From Diphasiastrum complanatum (taxonomy: Eukaryota; Streptophyta; Lycopodiopsida; Lycopodiales; Lycopodiaceae), in assembly GCA_029204225.1 (NCBI GenBank), contig CM055096.1, positions 62,848,957 to 62,912,956 of the forward strand: a stretch of DNA of 64,000 nt. The letters run 5' to 3'. Position 1 is the first letter of the stretch. Each line of letters starts with the position of its first letter. The notes beneath the pieces are model-generated. The model had not been told where the DNA came from, did not search any database, and saw only the letters and a list, made by a program, of their open reading frames with translations. The position numbers and the translations under genes were made by a program. Shown one piece after another: positions 23,172 through 34,032 of this stretch.

Positions 23172-23826
23172 TGTGAAAAATACAGATCCTAAGTGGATCT
23201 AAACTCCAAGATCATTGGCTTGAATGCTTGCACTCCAAACTACATAAGCTAGGAATTGGCAACACATTCTATGCTACCTAGAATGCAAAGAACTTGATCA
23301 AAAAGCATTTATCACAAATGGAAACTTCCATAAACATCAAGTGCGGCCCAAAATAGCATTATACAGTCCATAATACATCAGCCTATCACTTTTGGAAAGC
23401 ACCTAAGATCATACACAATAGCTTGAAGACAATACACACAACAATGCTCTCAATGGAGGAAGAAACAATGACAATGATCTATTGATCTCAATGAAGCATA
23501 CAAAAGGTTTCTCCAACCTGTTCTCCACGACTTCCCTACTATTTATGGATGAGGAAGATGACTCTCTCTCCTCTCTCTAGAAGGTACTTGACCCTAGATA
23601 TTCCCTATATAGGAAAAATAGCTAAAAATGGCTTATATGACCAAAATACATCAAAATGGTCTCATTTTGAAGGGTATGAAGTTTGACACTTCATCATACT
23701 GAAAAAATACAGTAAATAAAAACATTGTGGCCTGGTTCACACGTGTGAAACTCCAGAACCAAAACTATTTACAATTTTAGCCAATTTAGGCCTCAAACTA
23801 GCTAGGAAATGTTGACAATTTTCACA
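23172..23826 (-). repeat. Copia-2 3' LTR
   Basis: 655 bp. The pol stop codon (TGA) is formed by the first bases of this LTR on the minus strand. Confidence 0.94.
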
Positions 23827-26460
23827 CTCCCTCTTCAACATTGGATGCTAGTTTCAACATAGTCTTTGAGCACATTCCAAGATTAGATCTATGCATTAAA
23901 TATAGGTCCTTTCCCAATGGTTTGGTGAAGATATCAGCCACACACTCCTTTGAAGAGACATGTTGAAGCTCCACCTCTTTGGCAATGACTTGATCTCTCA
24001 CAAAATGGTGAGCAATCTCAATGTGCTTGCTCCTTGCATGAAAAATAGGATTGCTTGCCAAGCTTTGGGCTGAAAGGTTATCACAAAGTATGATTGGAGT
24101 CTTCTCTGGTTCCAGCAAGTGAAGATCCAATAACATCCTCTTGATCCAAAGAATCTCCTTGGTGCATGTTGTTAATGCCTTGTACTCGGCTTCGGTGGAA
24201 GATAGAGAGATAGTTGGTTGCTTCTTTGATAGCCATGAGACCACTCCATCTCCAAGATAGATTGCAAAGGCACTTGTTGACTTCCTATCCATTTGATCAC
24301 CTGCAAAATCTGAATCTGAAAATCCACAAAGGTTAGGTGTAGTACCTCCATACAAGATGCCAAAATCTCTAGATCCCGAGATGTATCTAAGTACTCTCTT
24401 TCCTAGCTTCCAATGAGCCTCACTAGGATCTTGCATAAATTGACTTAGTTTACCAACCACAAAGCTTAGATCAGGTCTTGTGATGGTTAACCATATAAGA
24501 GATCCTATTAGCTTTCTATAGAGAGTAATGTCCTTGAAGGATCTTTCATTACTTCTTGTAGTTAGCTTTACATTTGATTCCATAGGAGTAGAAACAACTT
24601 TACAATCTTCCATATGAAACCTTTTTAGAATAGAGTTAACATACTTTTCTTGACATATGAATGTAGATTTAGAAGTTCTAATAATCTCTATTCCTAAGAT
24701 ATAATGAAGTTTACCAAGATCTTGAATTTCAAACTCTCTTTTGAGTGCCATCTTGATTTCATCTATATCTAGATTGTTACCACCACTTAAGATAATGTCA
24801 TCAACATAGATCAAAAGTAAAGTGATATCATTTTCATTCAATCTAAAGTAGAGAGAATGATCATACTCACTCATAACAAAGTTTTGAGAAAGTAAGAAGG
24901 AATTGAGCTTAGCATACCAACTCCTTGGTGCTTGCTTTAGCCCATACAAACTCTTTTGGAGATAGCACACATGATTAGGCTCATCATGTGAAACATAGCC
25001 CTCGGGTTGCTCCATGTAAATATCTTCTTCAAGATCACCATTCAAGAAGGCATTAGTAACATCCATTTGCCACATATCCCAATCATAAAGAGTTGCAAGA
25101 GAGATTAGGATTCGAATAGTTACCATCTTTGCCACGGGTGCAAAGGTCTCATCATAGTCAATACCATATTCTTGAGCATACCCCTTTGCCACCAACCTTG
25201 CCTTGTACTTGTTGATTGATCCATCTTGATTTGTCTTGATCTTGAAGATCCACTTACAACCAATTGCCTTCTTGTCCTTTGGAAGCTTTACCAACCTCCA
25301 TGTGTTGCTTTTGATGAGTGCTTGATGCTCATGATCCATGGCTTGGATCCATTCCTTCTTTTGAATTGCTTCACCTACACAAGTTGGTTCATCAAAAGAG
25401 GTAAGAAAAGCAAAGTTAGAGTTGTCCACCACTTGCTTTCCTTTTTCATCATAGATTAGCCTTGATGGCTTAGCCCTTTGCCTTTGAGTCTTCCTTGAAG
25501 TTTGCTTTGGAGTGGCATCTCCATCTTCATCCAAGACATCTTGCACATCATGATGATTAGTAGGCACATCAACATCAACATCAACAACATTGGAAACATT
25601 CTCTTCATGAAAGATGACATCCCTACTTATGACAACTTTCTTTGTAGAAGGAATGTACACTTTGTAAGCCTTGCTTACTTCACTATAGCCAACAAACACA
25701 CCCTTCTTTGATGAAGGATCTTCTTTAGTTCTATCATCAAGTGTGATATTGACAAAACATGTACATCCAAAGATCCTACAATGCTTGACACTCGGCCTTC
25801 TACCATAAAGAACCTCATGAGGAGTTTTACCATCCAAGGAAGCACTTGTCCATCTATTACATAGATAGTTAGCACATGCTAAAGCTTCCCCCCAAAAAGA
25901 CTTAGCAAGATTAGCATGTAGTCTCATTGCCTTGGCACATTCACAAAGGGTTCTATTCTTCCTCTCGGCCACTCCATTCTGTTGTGGAGTCCTAGGACTA
26001 GACATCTCCCTCTTAATCCCATGTGCTATACAAAAGTCTTTGAACCTATTTGAGGTGTATTCCCCTCCATTATCAGATCTTAAGCATTTGATCTTTGTAT
26101 TGAATTGGTTTTCCATTTCATTCTTGAACTTGACAAATGCAGCAAACACTTCATCCTTACTTTTAAGAAGATAGATCCAAGTATACCTACTAAAGTCATC
26201 AATGAAAGTTGCATACATCTTTGCCCCACCATTGCTAGTTGTACTAGAAGAATGAATATCAGAATGCACAAGTTGAAAAGCTTCTTTAGATCTAGAAGTA
26301 GATCTAGAATAAGCAAGTCTATGAGATTTGGACAAGGCACAATGTTCACAAACACTATTGTTTGCAACAAGACTTTTAGGGAGACCAAGAACAAGCTCTT
26401 TCTTTGCCATTACCTCCAAAGATTTGAAGTTGGGATGGCCCAACCTCTTGTGCCAAACTT
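23822..26460 (-). pseudogene. Copia-2 integrase, RT and RNase H frame
   Basis: An 873-codon frame continuing the gag-protease frame after a frameshift. Integrase has CEHCALSKSHR, TFIDDFSRYTW, LRSDNGGEYTS and TPQQNGVAERKNRT. RT has WQMDVTNAFLNG, LYGLKQAPRSWY and LLIYVDDIILSG. RNase H has FSDSDFAGDQMDRKS and SLSSTEAEYKAL. The tail is HARSKHIEIAHHFV...DIFTKPLG. All catalytic blocks are intact here, unlike Copia-1 with its altered LKQ block. The frame ends VEEGV with its stop inside the LTR. Confidence 0.93.
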
Positions 26461-27773
26461 CTTGTTGTCAATTGCTCCCTAGCCATACATCCTTCATGAT
26501 TAGAGATCACACATGCATCAAGCTTGAAAAGTTTACCATGCCTCCTACCTTGAGCAATCAAGGATCCACATTTACTTATCAAACATGCATCTCCAATGAA
26601 CTCCACATCAAGTCCTTTGTCAATCATTTGACTTACACTAAGCAAATTCTTAGTGATTGAAGGAATGTACAAAACATTTTCAAGATTTGCTTTCCTATTT
26701 GTTGAAAGGGAAATAGGAATAGTGCCTATGCCTTTGATGTCACATTGACCATCATTTGCAGTGTAGATGATGTTACCTTCTCCCTCATAAGACAATAAGG
26801 ATGTAAAGTATTCCTTATGTCTTGTCATGTGAGATGAGGCTCCACTATCAATCCACCAAGGATCATTATCATCTATGTTGGCTAACAAACTTGAAGTCAT
26901 AACAAGTGATTCACATGTGTTATGTTCTTCCTCATCTATTGTAAGATTTCCTTGCCTCTCTCCTTGCTCTCTTTTCTTCTTATAACATTCATTTGCAAAA
27001 TGACCTTTTATCCCACAATAAAAGCACTTGAACTTTGACTTATTGTTCTTAGTAGAAGAGGAAGAGGAAGAGTGATCATCATGATCAAAGTTACCACCTT
27101 TGGACCATTTCCCTTTGCCTTTACCTTTGCCCTTGAATTTGCCTTTTGTGAAGAAAGCCTCTTCACCTCCACCTTGCAAGGATGCACCATCAAGCTTTGA
27201 TTGCAACCTATGTTCTTCAGCCAATAAGATTTCTTGCAAGTCAACCACACTTGGCAAGACTCTTTGAATGGCAAAACTTTGCACAAGGTTAGCATGTTCA
27301 TTTAGCAAACCATTCAACATAACTTGGACTATTTCACCATCTTTTATGTTCTCATCAATGCATGCTAAATCATCACTTAGGGACTTAACTCTCAAGATAA
27401 ATGCATGAGCACTTTCACCCTCTCTTTGCCTACTAGAAAATATTTGTCTCCTTAGGGTCAATACCCTAGATGTGGACTTTGATTCAAAGAGCTTCTTTAA
27501 GGCATTCCATGCCTCACTTGCACTTTGACACTTTCCAACTTCCTTGAGAAGTTCATTTGTAACATTCATTTTAGTGATATGAAGAGCCCTTTTGGCCTTC
27601 TTATCAAACCTTTGTTGCTCTTGAAGTGTGAGAGGTCTCTCTTCAATTTCTGCAACTATGTCCATGAGTTCATTCAACTCAAGTAAGGACTCCATCCTCA
27701 CTTTCCAAGTAGAGTAGTTTGATGAACTCAACCTTTCACTAGACTCTAGCATGATCCCACCATTGGAAGCCAT
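26376..27773 (-). pseudogene. Copia-2 gag and protease frame
   Basis: 465 codons starting at the ATG at 27773. Gag opens with SNYSTWKVRMES. There is a Lys/Gly-rich KGKGKGKGK stretch, the CCHC knuckle CFYCGIKGHFANEC and the protease site WWIDSGASSHMTRH. The frame breaks near 26450, inside the first integrase zinc-binding block: compared with the related Copia-1 two bases are missing in the Leu-Trp-His part. This single lesion separates gag-protease from pol and is probably very recent. Confidence 0.92.
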
Positions 27774-28933
27774 GATTCTAATGTTTCTTCAACTTTTAGG
27801 TTCTGTCCTAAAGCACTTAGCACTCACTTTTCTCTCAACAAATGATAGATAAAGAGATCTATGAAGATTTATGACCCTAAAACACTTCTATCTTGAACCT
27901 AGATGGTTTCCAAGCATAGAAAGGAAGATTGAAACACATGCAACACTTTGCACACACTAAGAATGGATTACAAAATCAAACCAACCTGAACACATTCTTG
28001 CTTAAGCTCTCAAACTTTCCAGCAAGTGACCAAATCAAGTTATGGTGTGAAGAGTTACTTGCATTCTTAGAAAATACCCAAAACTAGGATGCCAAGATTA
28101 CCTAGTAATGAACAAACTTGATCAACATATGATCAACACACTAAGATATTGATTCAACCTGTAAAACCACATGTAAACCACACTTCTAAAAGTTTATAAA
28201 CTCCAGCAAGTGATAAATACAAGATTTAGAGGTGAATGAATGAGCACACTTAGTGAATCACAAGACTAGCTTCACTATCTTGTCAAATCTTGGTGTTTAG
28301 ATGTAGATCTAAGATCACTTCACATGAGAATGTTCCTCAACCTGTTAAGAACCTGAAAACACACTTGCATAATGGTTAACACCTTCCAGCAAATGCTCCA
28401 ATCAAATTACATAAGGAGAGTTACTTACATGCTCAACAAAGTACACCAAAATTTATGCCAAAATTGATGACAATCTTTACAATATGCTCTTCACAATGGA
28501 GCTTACAATATGTTCACCCAAAAAAGGGGATCTTTCATCCAAATGGGAGCTTTGCTCAGCCTTTAGGAGAATTACAACTCACTCAAAAGAGCATTTGTCA
28601 TCCACTTAAGGAGAAGTTTCATCCACTTAAGGAGAGTGTTCATCCAAGAATGGAGATTGTCAACAATAGGATTGAAAAGAACATTGTTAGTATTGAATAT
28701 GCACAAGCCTCACAATCACAAATGATTAGGTGTTATGATCTGATCCAAAATAGTTTCTTTTCAGCCTCTGATCTTCAATAGACCTGAAATATGCTTTTGA
28801 TCCACAAGTTCAACTCACAAAACAAAGGTTAGTAAGATTTGATCAACAAAGCAATGCAAAATCATGCTAGAACTTGATCAAACATCCAAATATCACCAAA
28901 AATGGAATACTTACTGTAAATAGAAGACAACCA
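27774..28933 (-). other. Copia-2 leader
   Basis: About 1.16 kb between PBS and gag. Near 28600-28640 there is a short tandem repeat of the type catccacttaaggaga. The plus-strand ORF at 28455-28781 covers it and is not credible as a gene. Confidence 0.65.
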
Positions 28934-28945
28934 GCTCTGATACCA
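28934..28945 (-). other. Copia-2 primer binding site
   Basis: gctctgatacca on the plus strand, directly adjoining the LTR. Confidence 0.92.
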
Positions 28946-29600
28946 TGTGAAAAATACAGATCCTAAGTGGATCTAAACTCCAAGATCATTGGCTTGAATG
29001 CTTGCACTCCAAACTACATAAGCTAGGAATTGGCAACACATTCTATGCTACCTAGAATGCAAAGAACTTGATCAAAAAGCATTTATCACAAATGGAAACT
29101 TCCATAAACATCAAGTGCGGCCCAAAATAGCATTATACAGTCCATAATACATCAGCCTATCACTTTTGGAAAGCACCTAAGATCATACACAATAGCTTGA
29201 AGACAATACACAGAACAATGCTCTCAATGGAGGAAGAAACAATGACAATGATCTATTGATCTCAATGAAGCATACAAAAGGTTTCTCCAAACTGTTCTCC
29301 ACGACTTCCCTACTATTTATGGATGAGGAAGATGACTCTCTCTCCTCTCTCTAGAAGGTACTTGACCCTAGATATTCCCTATATAGGAAAAATAGCTAAA
29401 AATGGCTTATATGACCAAAATACATCAAAATGGTCTCATTTTGAAGGGTATGAAGTTTGACACTTCATCATACTGAAAAAATACAGTAAATAAAAACATT
29501 GTGGCCTGGTTCACACGTGTGAAACTCCAGAACCAAAACTATTTACAATTTTAGCCAATTTAGGCCTCAAACTAGCTAGGAAATGTTGACAATTTTCACA
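28946..29600 (-). repeat. Copia-2 5' LTR
   Basis: 655 bp and equal in length to the other LTR. It is followed (minus sense) by the primer site. Confidence 0.94.
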
Positions 29601-29605
29601 TGTCT

Positions 29606-30975
29606 TGTACAGACCATTGCATGCATGACAGATCCAAGTATCGATCAATAAGGATACTCTCTCATCTGCTCCTCTTCCTGCTTGGTCTGGGGACATTGGT
29701 CCTTTGACAAATGCAGGCCTGGATCCATCGGTGAGTGAGCTAATTTACAATTCATTAGATTGTATTTGTTAAGAACATTTGAGGATACCTTTGTTGAGTG
29801 ATGTAAATCAATCGTCTCGCTCTGTCTCTATGGATCTGAATGCCCAGACAGAAGTGAGCTTCGCCCAAATCAGTCATGTCGAACTTTGAAAACAGCATCT
29901 GCTTCGAATCTTTGATCATATCGGTATTGTTGTTGAAGAGCAACATATCATCCACGTATAAGGTGATGATAATGAAGGATTGTTGCACTGAATTGGAATA
30001 GACATTGCAATCAACAGTGCTTGGTTTGAGTCCTTGTTCGATGAAGAATGTGTTAGTCCTCTGAAACCAAGCTCTGGCAGACTGTTTCAAGCCGTAAAGT
30101 GCTTTGTGGAGTTTATAGACATGATTTTTCATACATTTCAGAACGTATCCTTTGGGCTGAATCATGTAGATGTCTTCTTGTATAACTCCATTCAAATAGG
30201 CTATTTGTACATCAAGTTGATGTACTTCGAGGTCAACAGCTACAACATAAGACAGGAGCGTTCCAATCGACGAATGTTTGACTATTGGACTGAAAGTCTC
30301 GTTGTAGTCAACGTTGGGATCTGAGTGAATCCTCGTGCTACCAGTCTTGCCTTCCTTTGATCAATTGCTCCATTGGCATTGTATTTGATCTTGAAGATCC
30401 ATTTGCAATCAATGATATTGCAGCGAATAGGAGCTTCGACTAGTGACCATGTCTGGTTCTTGATCAGAGAGGAATACTCTTTGTCCATAGCTTCTCTCAA
30501 GAGATCAGAGTCTGGTTGGCAGAGTGCCTCTTCGACTGTCGTCGGTTCCTGTATCAAGAGACATGCAGACTCAGGAGTATACCTTGTGGGCTGTGTGCGC
30601 ACTCGGCTTGATCTTCTGGGAGGATTCGACTGATGAACCACTCTTGGGACTTGTTGTTGGATAGCAGCGTCTGATTTGCTGTCACGAAGTGGGTCGACAA
30701 TAGACACGCCTGAGCCAGAAGCTCGGATGGTCGTGTCAATGGCAGGTGATGAAGGTTCTCTTGGAGGAATATCCTTGCCTTTGATGTCGACGAACTGATC
30801 CTCGATAAAGACTGTATCCCCGCTGTACAGCTTGTATGTATTATCAGATGAAGTATATCCAATCAGGATGGTCTTGAGACCTTGGAAGTCCAATTTCTTC
30901 CTTGTGTCTTTTAGGATCTGCGCGTAGGCAACGCACCCAAACACTCTTAGGTTCTTCACAGAAGGCTTAGAGCCT
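29606..30975 (-). pseudogene. Copia-R integrase C-terminus and reverse transcriptase
   Basis: A 242-codon frame (31010-30282) holds the integrase-to-RT linker and RT start (NQTWSLVEAP, WIFKIKYNANG, ARLVARGFTQ). After a shift, 30195-29755 reads MNGVIQEDIYMIQPKGY, LYGLKQSARAW and LYVDDMLLF, with the YVDD catalytic pair intact. Further left, 29750-29606 continues in frame with the copia linker to RNase H (CPQTKQEEEQM) until the Copia-2 insertion point. Confidence 0.87.
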
Positions 30976-31409
30976 TGTAGGAAATCAAAGTGCCAAGATC
31001 CTTCTAACATTCAATCTCCATATACAAGAAGAAGAGGGAGAGGGTTAGGCACCCTCAAGGAGAGAGAAAGTAGTAGCAATGCTTGAAAGGGAATGAATTA
31101 CAAATGAACACTGGGTACATATAAATAGGCCTTCCAAAGGGCCTATACTCTTCCAAACCCTAAGTTCTAGAACCTTCCAAGACCCACTACTAATTATAGG
31201 GCACCCCAAAAGTCAAGATAGGGTCCCTTAACATAATTAGACTTTACTTGGACCCACGAATTACTACTGGACCAAAATTGGGTCCAACTCAACTAAAAAT
31301 GACTTAACATGGTCTAAATAATAAAACTAACCCATGGTTACACAAGTGTCGACCTTTTGGGTCAAAGTAACCTATGGGAAACTAACATTATCATTTATTA
31401 CTTCTAACA
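30976..31409 (-). repeat. 3' LTR of the gag-only element
   Basis: 434 bp and equal in length to its partner, preceded by the TSD agcct. Confidence 0.9.
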
Positions 31410-31589
31410 CCCTCCTTAAATGATAATGTAAAAAACATAACATGAAGTATGAAAAATTGCAACAAAAATGCAAAGTGTTGCATGCTGCCCAAAACTCCAT
31501 GTAGCCGAAAAAAAAAAGATGTAGCTGCTGTCCAAGCTTAATGCCACCAAAAAAAACTTCAGCTTGAAGTAGTCGAAGTAGCCAAAATC

Positions 31590-32267
31590 TCAGTCCCAAT
31601 CATGCCCGATGTAGAAGAGATGTAGAATACGAAGTGCAGTAGCATCAAGTCGAAGAGTGAAGACAAGCATGCTCCATCCAAAGTAGGTAACCAAAAAACC
31701 AGCCACAAGCCAAAATATGGATTTGCAATCCATCAATGGTTCCCACATGATTCCATAAGTCTTCTTACCACAAGAAACATAAAGAAGAGTATGATACTCT
31801 TTAACCATCACATCCTCCCGAATCTTACTATCAATGATCTGCTCACCAACACTAGGTAAGACAACACCGTCATCATAAGAAGTAAGCATCAAAACATGAA
31901 AATCAGCATAAGGTACTAATTTTGGTGAGGCATGTGTGTTTTCTCCAAGGTAAAAAGATGCTTTGCTATCCCGCAAAGACTCGGACAACCAACAAGAGAC
32001 TGTAGCAGGCTGTCCAACAGCCACAAAATCACCAATACTTTGCTCTCCAAAGTGTTCCAAATGTGGACCTTGCTGTCCAAAAACCTTTCGCAGGCCGTTC
32101 CCGATGCATAATAGGATGCTCACGATGTAACATAGACTGAAAATGATCAATAAACCATGGCTGAATCTGGTGTCCACCATCTTTAAGAAAAAAACCAACA
32201 GCTTGCCACTTTGAACACTCAAAAAATCCAGCAACATGCCACTTTGAACCAATGTACTAATTGACAT
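31590..32267 (-). CDS. second ORF of the non-autonomous element, unknown
   Basis: 225 codons overlapping the end of the gag-like ORF. The N-terminal part has a hydrophobic stretch (LLIIFSLCYIVSILLCI). The C-terminal part has another (IFWLVAGFLVTYFGWSMLVF) and ends HLFYIGHDWD. No retroviral enzyme motif is present. It may be an envelope-like or simply non-coding open stretch. I do not recognise a family. Confidence 0.35.
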   Translation of the reverse strand: MSISTLVQSGMLLDFLSVQSGKLLVFFLKMVDTRFSHGLLIIFSLCYIVSILLCIGNGLRKVFGQQGPHLEHFGEQSIGDFVAVGQPATVSCWLSESLRDSKASFYLGENTHASPKLVPYADFHVLMLTSYDDGVVLPSVGEQIIDSKIREDVMVKEYHTLLYVSCGKKTYGIMWEPLMDCKSIFWLVAGFLVTYFGWSMLVFTLRLDATALRILHLFYIGHDWD

Positions 32268-32752
32268 GATTTTTTCCCTCCTCCATTAGTACAAAATGGC
32301 TTCAAAGAATGCTTGATTTCAGCCTTTTCTAAAACATTATCTTGAGAAGCTTGCTCATGAAGTTTTTCACTAATGCATCCATCATTTGCTACAAATGGCT
32401 CAAGAGAAGAAGAATGCTTTACCATACCAACATTCTGATGCAAACTTGTACTTGTAGAAAGACAATGATCAAACTTTGCATGACTTTGCTCTTTTACCTT
32501 CAAAGAGGATGAAGTAGAGAGGAGAAAGCATGATGATGAATCCTTTATTCGATACATCTTTAAAAGTGTTTCCCAAGTACTTTTAGAGGTCTTGCAAAAT
32601 TTTAAATGATATAAGATAGATCTTGTTACCGATAAAATCTTGATCATCACGTCGATGCAAAATCTCAGCTTGCAACTCCATGAAGAAAAGTTGGTGCCAT
32701 CCAACATATCTTCGCCTGAACAAGTACGAATTGCTCCCAAATCTCTTGCCAT
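32219..32752 (-). CDS. copia gag-like protein of the non-autonomous element
   Basis: 177 codons. The start resembles copia gag: LDGTNFSSWSCKLRF matches the usual L-G-NF--WK-K-R, followed by SKSTWETLLKMYR, the equivalent of the A-E-W--L---Y block. It then becomes Ser/His-rich with no zinc knuckle and no protease, ending in a different frame from the next ORF. It presumably provides packaging-related gag sequence only. Whether it is translated is unknown. Confidence 0.65.
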   Translation of the reverse strand: MARDLGAIRTCSGEDMLDGTNFSSWSCKLRFCIDVMIKILSVTRSILYHLKFCKTSKSTWETLLKMYRIKDSSSCFLLSTSSSLKVKEQSHAKFDHCLSTSTSLHQNVGMVKHSSSLEPFVANDGCISEKLHEQASQDNVLEKAEIKHSLKPFCTNGGGKKSCQLVHWFKVACCWIF

Positions 32753-33581
32753 AAGAACCAGCCAAGAAGATAAACTTTTTCAAACCCTAAATGTGCCCTA
32801 AAAGACACAGAAACCAGCAAGTATCAAATCTAACAAATCAGCACCGGAATGTGTCGAAACCACACATTAGATGGATGTAGGAACTCGCCCTCCTACAAGC
32901 CTTGTGTGCTGAGAATTTCAGCCTAAAATTGCATTACAAACTCAAAAAACCAGCAAGCAAAAAATTAGGTTAGCCTCCAACAAAGCTTTTTCCGGAACCC
33001 TTCTTTCTTGCCAAAAAGTGTGAACAATACATACACGGATAGGGCTGTTGCAACACCCTACAAATGGTAATATGCTATCCAATTTTCAGCCTCGGAATGT
33101 GATCAGATCATCACAAAAAAAATTAGTGCCTTCTTCCACACCTGGAAACAAGCAAAAAGAAGCGGATCTTCACTTTGTAAAATCAGCAAGGGTGCTGATT
33201 TTTCAGCCAAATCAGAAGAATAGAAATTGCTTGTAGATGGGCGCCCTTCTGCAAAGGAGCAAATCTGAAAAATAGGGCAACAGCGGACCAACGGAAGTAG
33301 GATAAACCTACACGGATGTGGGCGACCTAAAAGAAGCCCCGGAGAAGATAATTAATGGCACCTTTCTACAACCTGAAAAATCAGCAAACAACAACCTGAT
33401 TTTTGGGCGCCCAAAATCCTGTTATCTTCTTTGATGTGTGGCGCCCTTCTGCAAAACGGAAAAGAGTCAAAAAATGGACCTTCACTCCAAAAAATCAGCA
33501 AAGGTGCTGAATTTTTGTGATCCCTAAGTGAAGACGATCTCTTTTGGTAGGGCGCCCTAAATCAAGCATAGAAGATCTATG

Positions 33582-33593
33582 GCTCTGATACCA
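33582..33593 (-). other. primer binding site of the gag-only element
   Basis: gctctgatacca on the plus strand adjoins the LTR and matches the initiator-Met primer. Confidence 0.88.
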
Positions 33594-34027
33594 TGTAGGA
33601 AATCAAAGTGCCAAGATCCTTCTAACATTCAATCTCCATATACAAGAAGAAGAGGGAGAGGGTTAGGCGCCCTCAAGGAGAGAGAACATAGTAGCAATGC
33701 TCGAAAGGGAATGAATTACAAATGAACACTAGGTACATATAAATAGGCCTTCCAAGGGCCTAGACTCTTCCAAACCCTAAGTTCTAGAACCTTCCAAGAC
33801 CCACTACTAATTATAGGGCACCCCCAAAAGTCAAGATAGGGTCCCTTAACATAATTAGACTTTATTTGGACCCACGAATTACTACTGGACCAAAATTGGG
33901 TCCAACTCAACTAAAACTGACTTAACATGTTCTAAATAATAAACCTAACCCATGGTTACACAAGTCTCGAACTTTTGGGTCAAAGTAACCTATGGGAAAC
34001 TAACATTATCATTTATTACTTCTAACA
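33594..34027 (-). repeat. 5' LTR of the gag-only element
   Basis: 434 bp with a TATA-like tacatataaatagg near 33735. Confidence 0.9.
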
Positions 34028-34032
34028 AGCCT

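Larger units (their letters stand above)
23172..29600 (-). mobile_element. Copia-2, very young Ty1/copia element
   Basis: LTRs of 655 bp at 23172-23826 and 28946-29600 have perfect TGTGAAAA...TTTTCACA ends and differ at only two positions by eye. The TSD tgtct is at 23167-23171 and 29601-29605. The PBS complement is at 28934-28945. The coding region is one polyprotein with a single small frameshift. It inserted into Copia-R between RT and RNase H. Confidence 0.96.
30976..34027 (-). mobile_element. gag-only non-autonomous LTR retrotransposon
   Basis: LTRs of 434 bp (30976-31409 and 33594-34027; tgtaggaaat...tctaaca) are flanked by the TSD agcct at 30971-30975 and 34028-34032. The PBS complement is at 33582-33593 and there is a short polypurine-like aaggaggg next to the 3' LTR. 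The 2.2-kb interior encodes a gag-like N-terminus but no protease, integrase or RT. This is the layout of TR-GAG or LARD elements, which are mobilised by an autonomous partner. The LTRs differ at roughly a dozen positions by eye, so it is older than Copia-1 and Copia-2. Confidence 0.88.
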
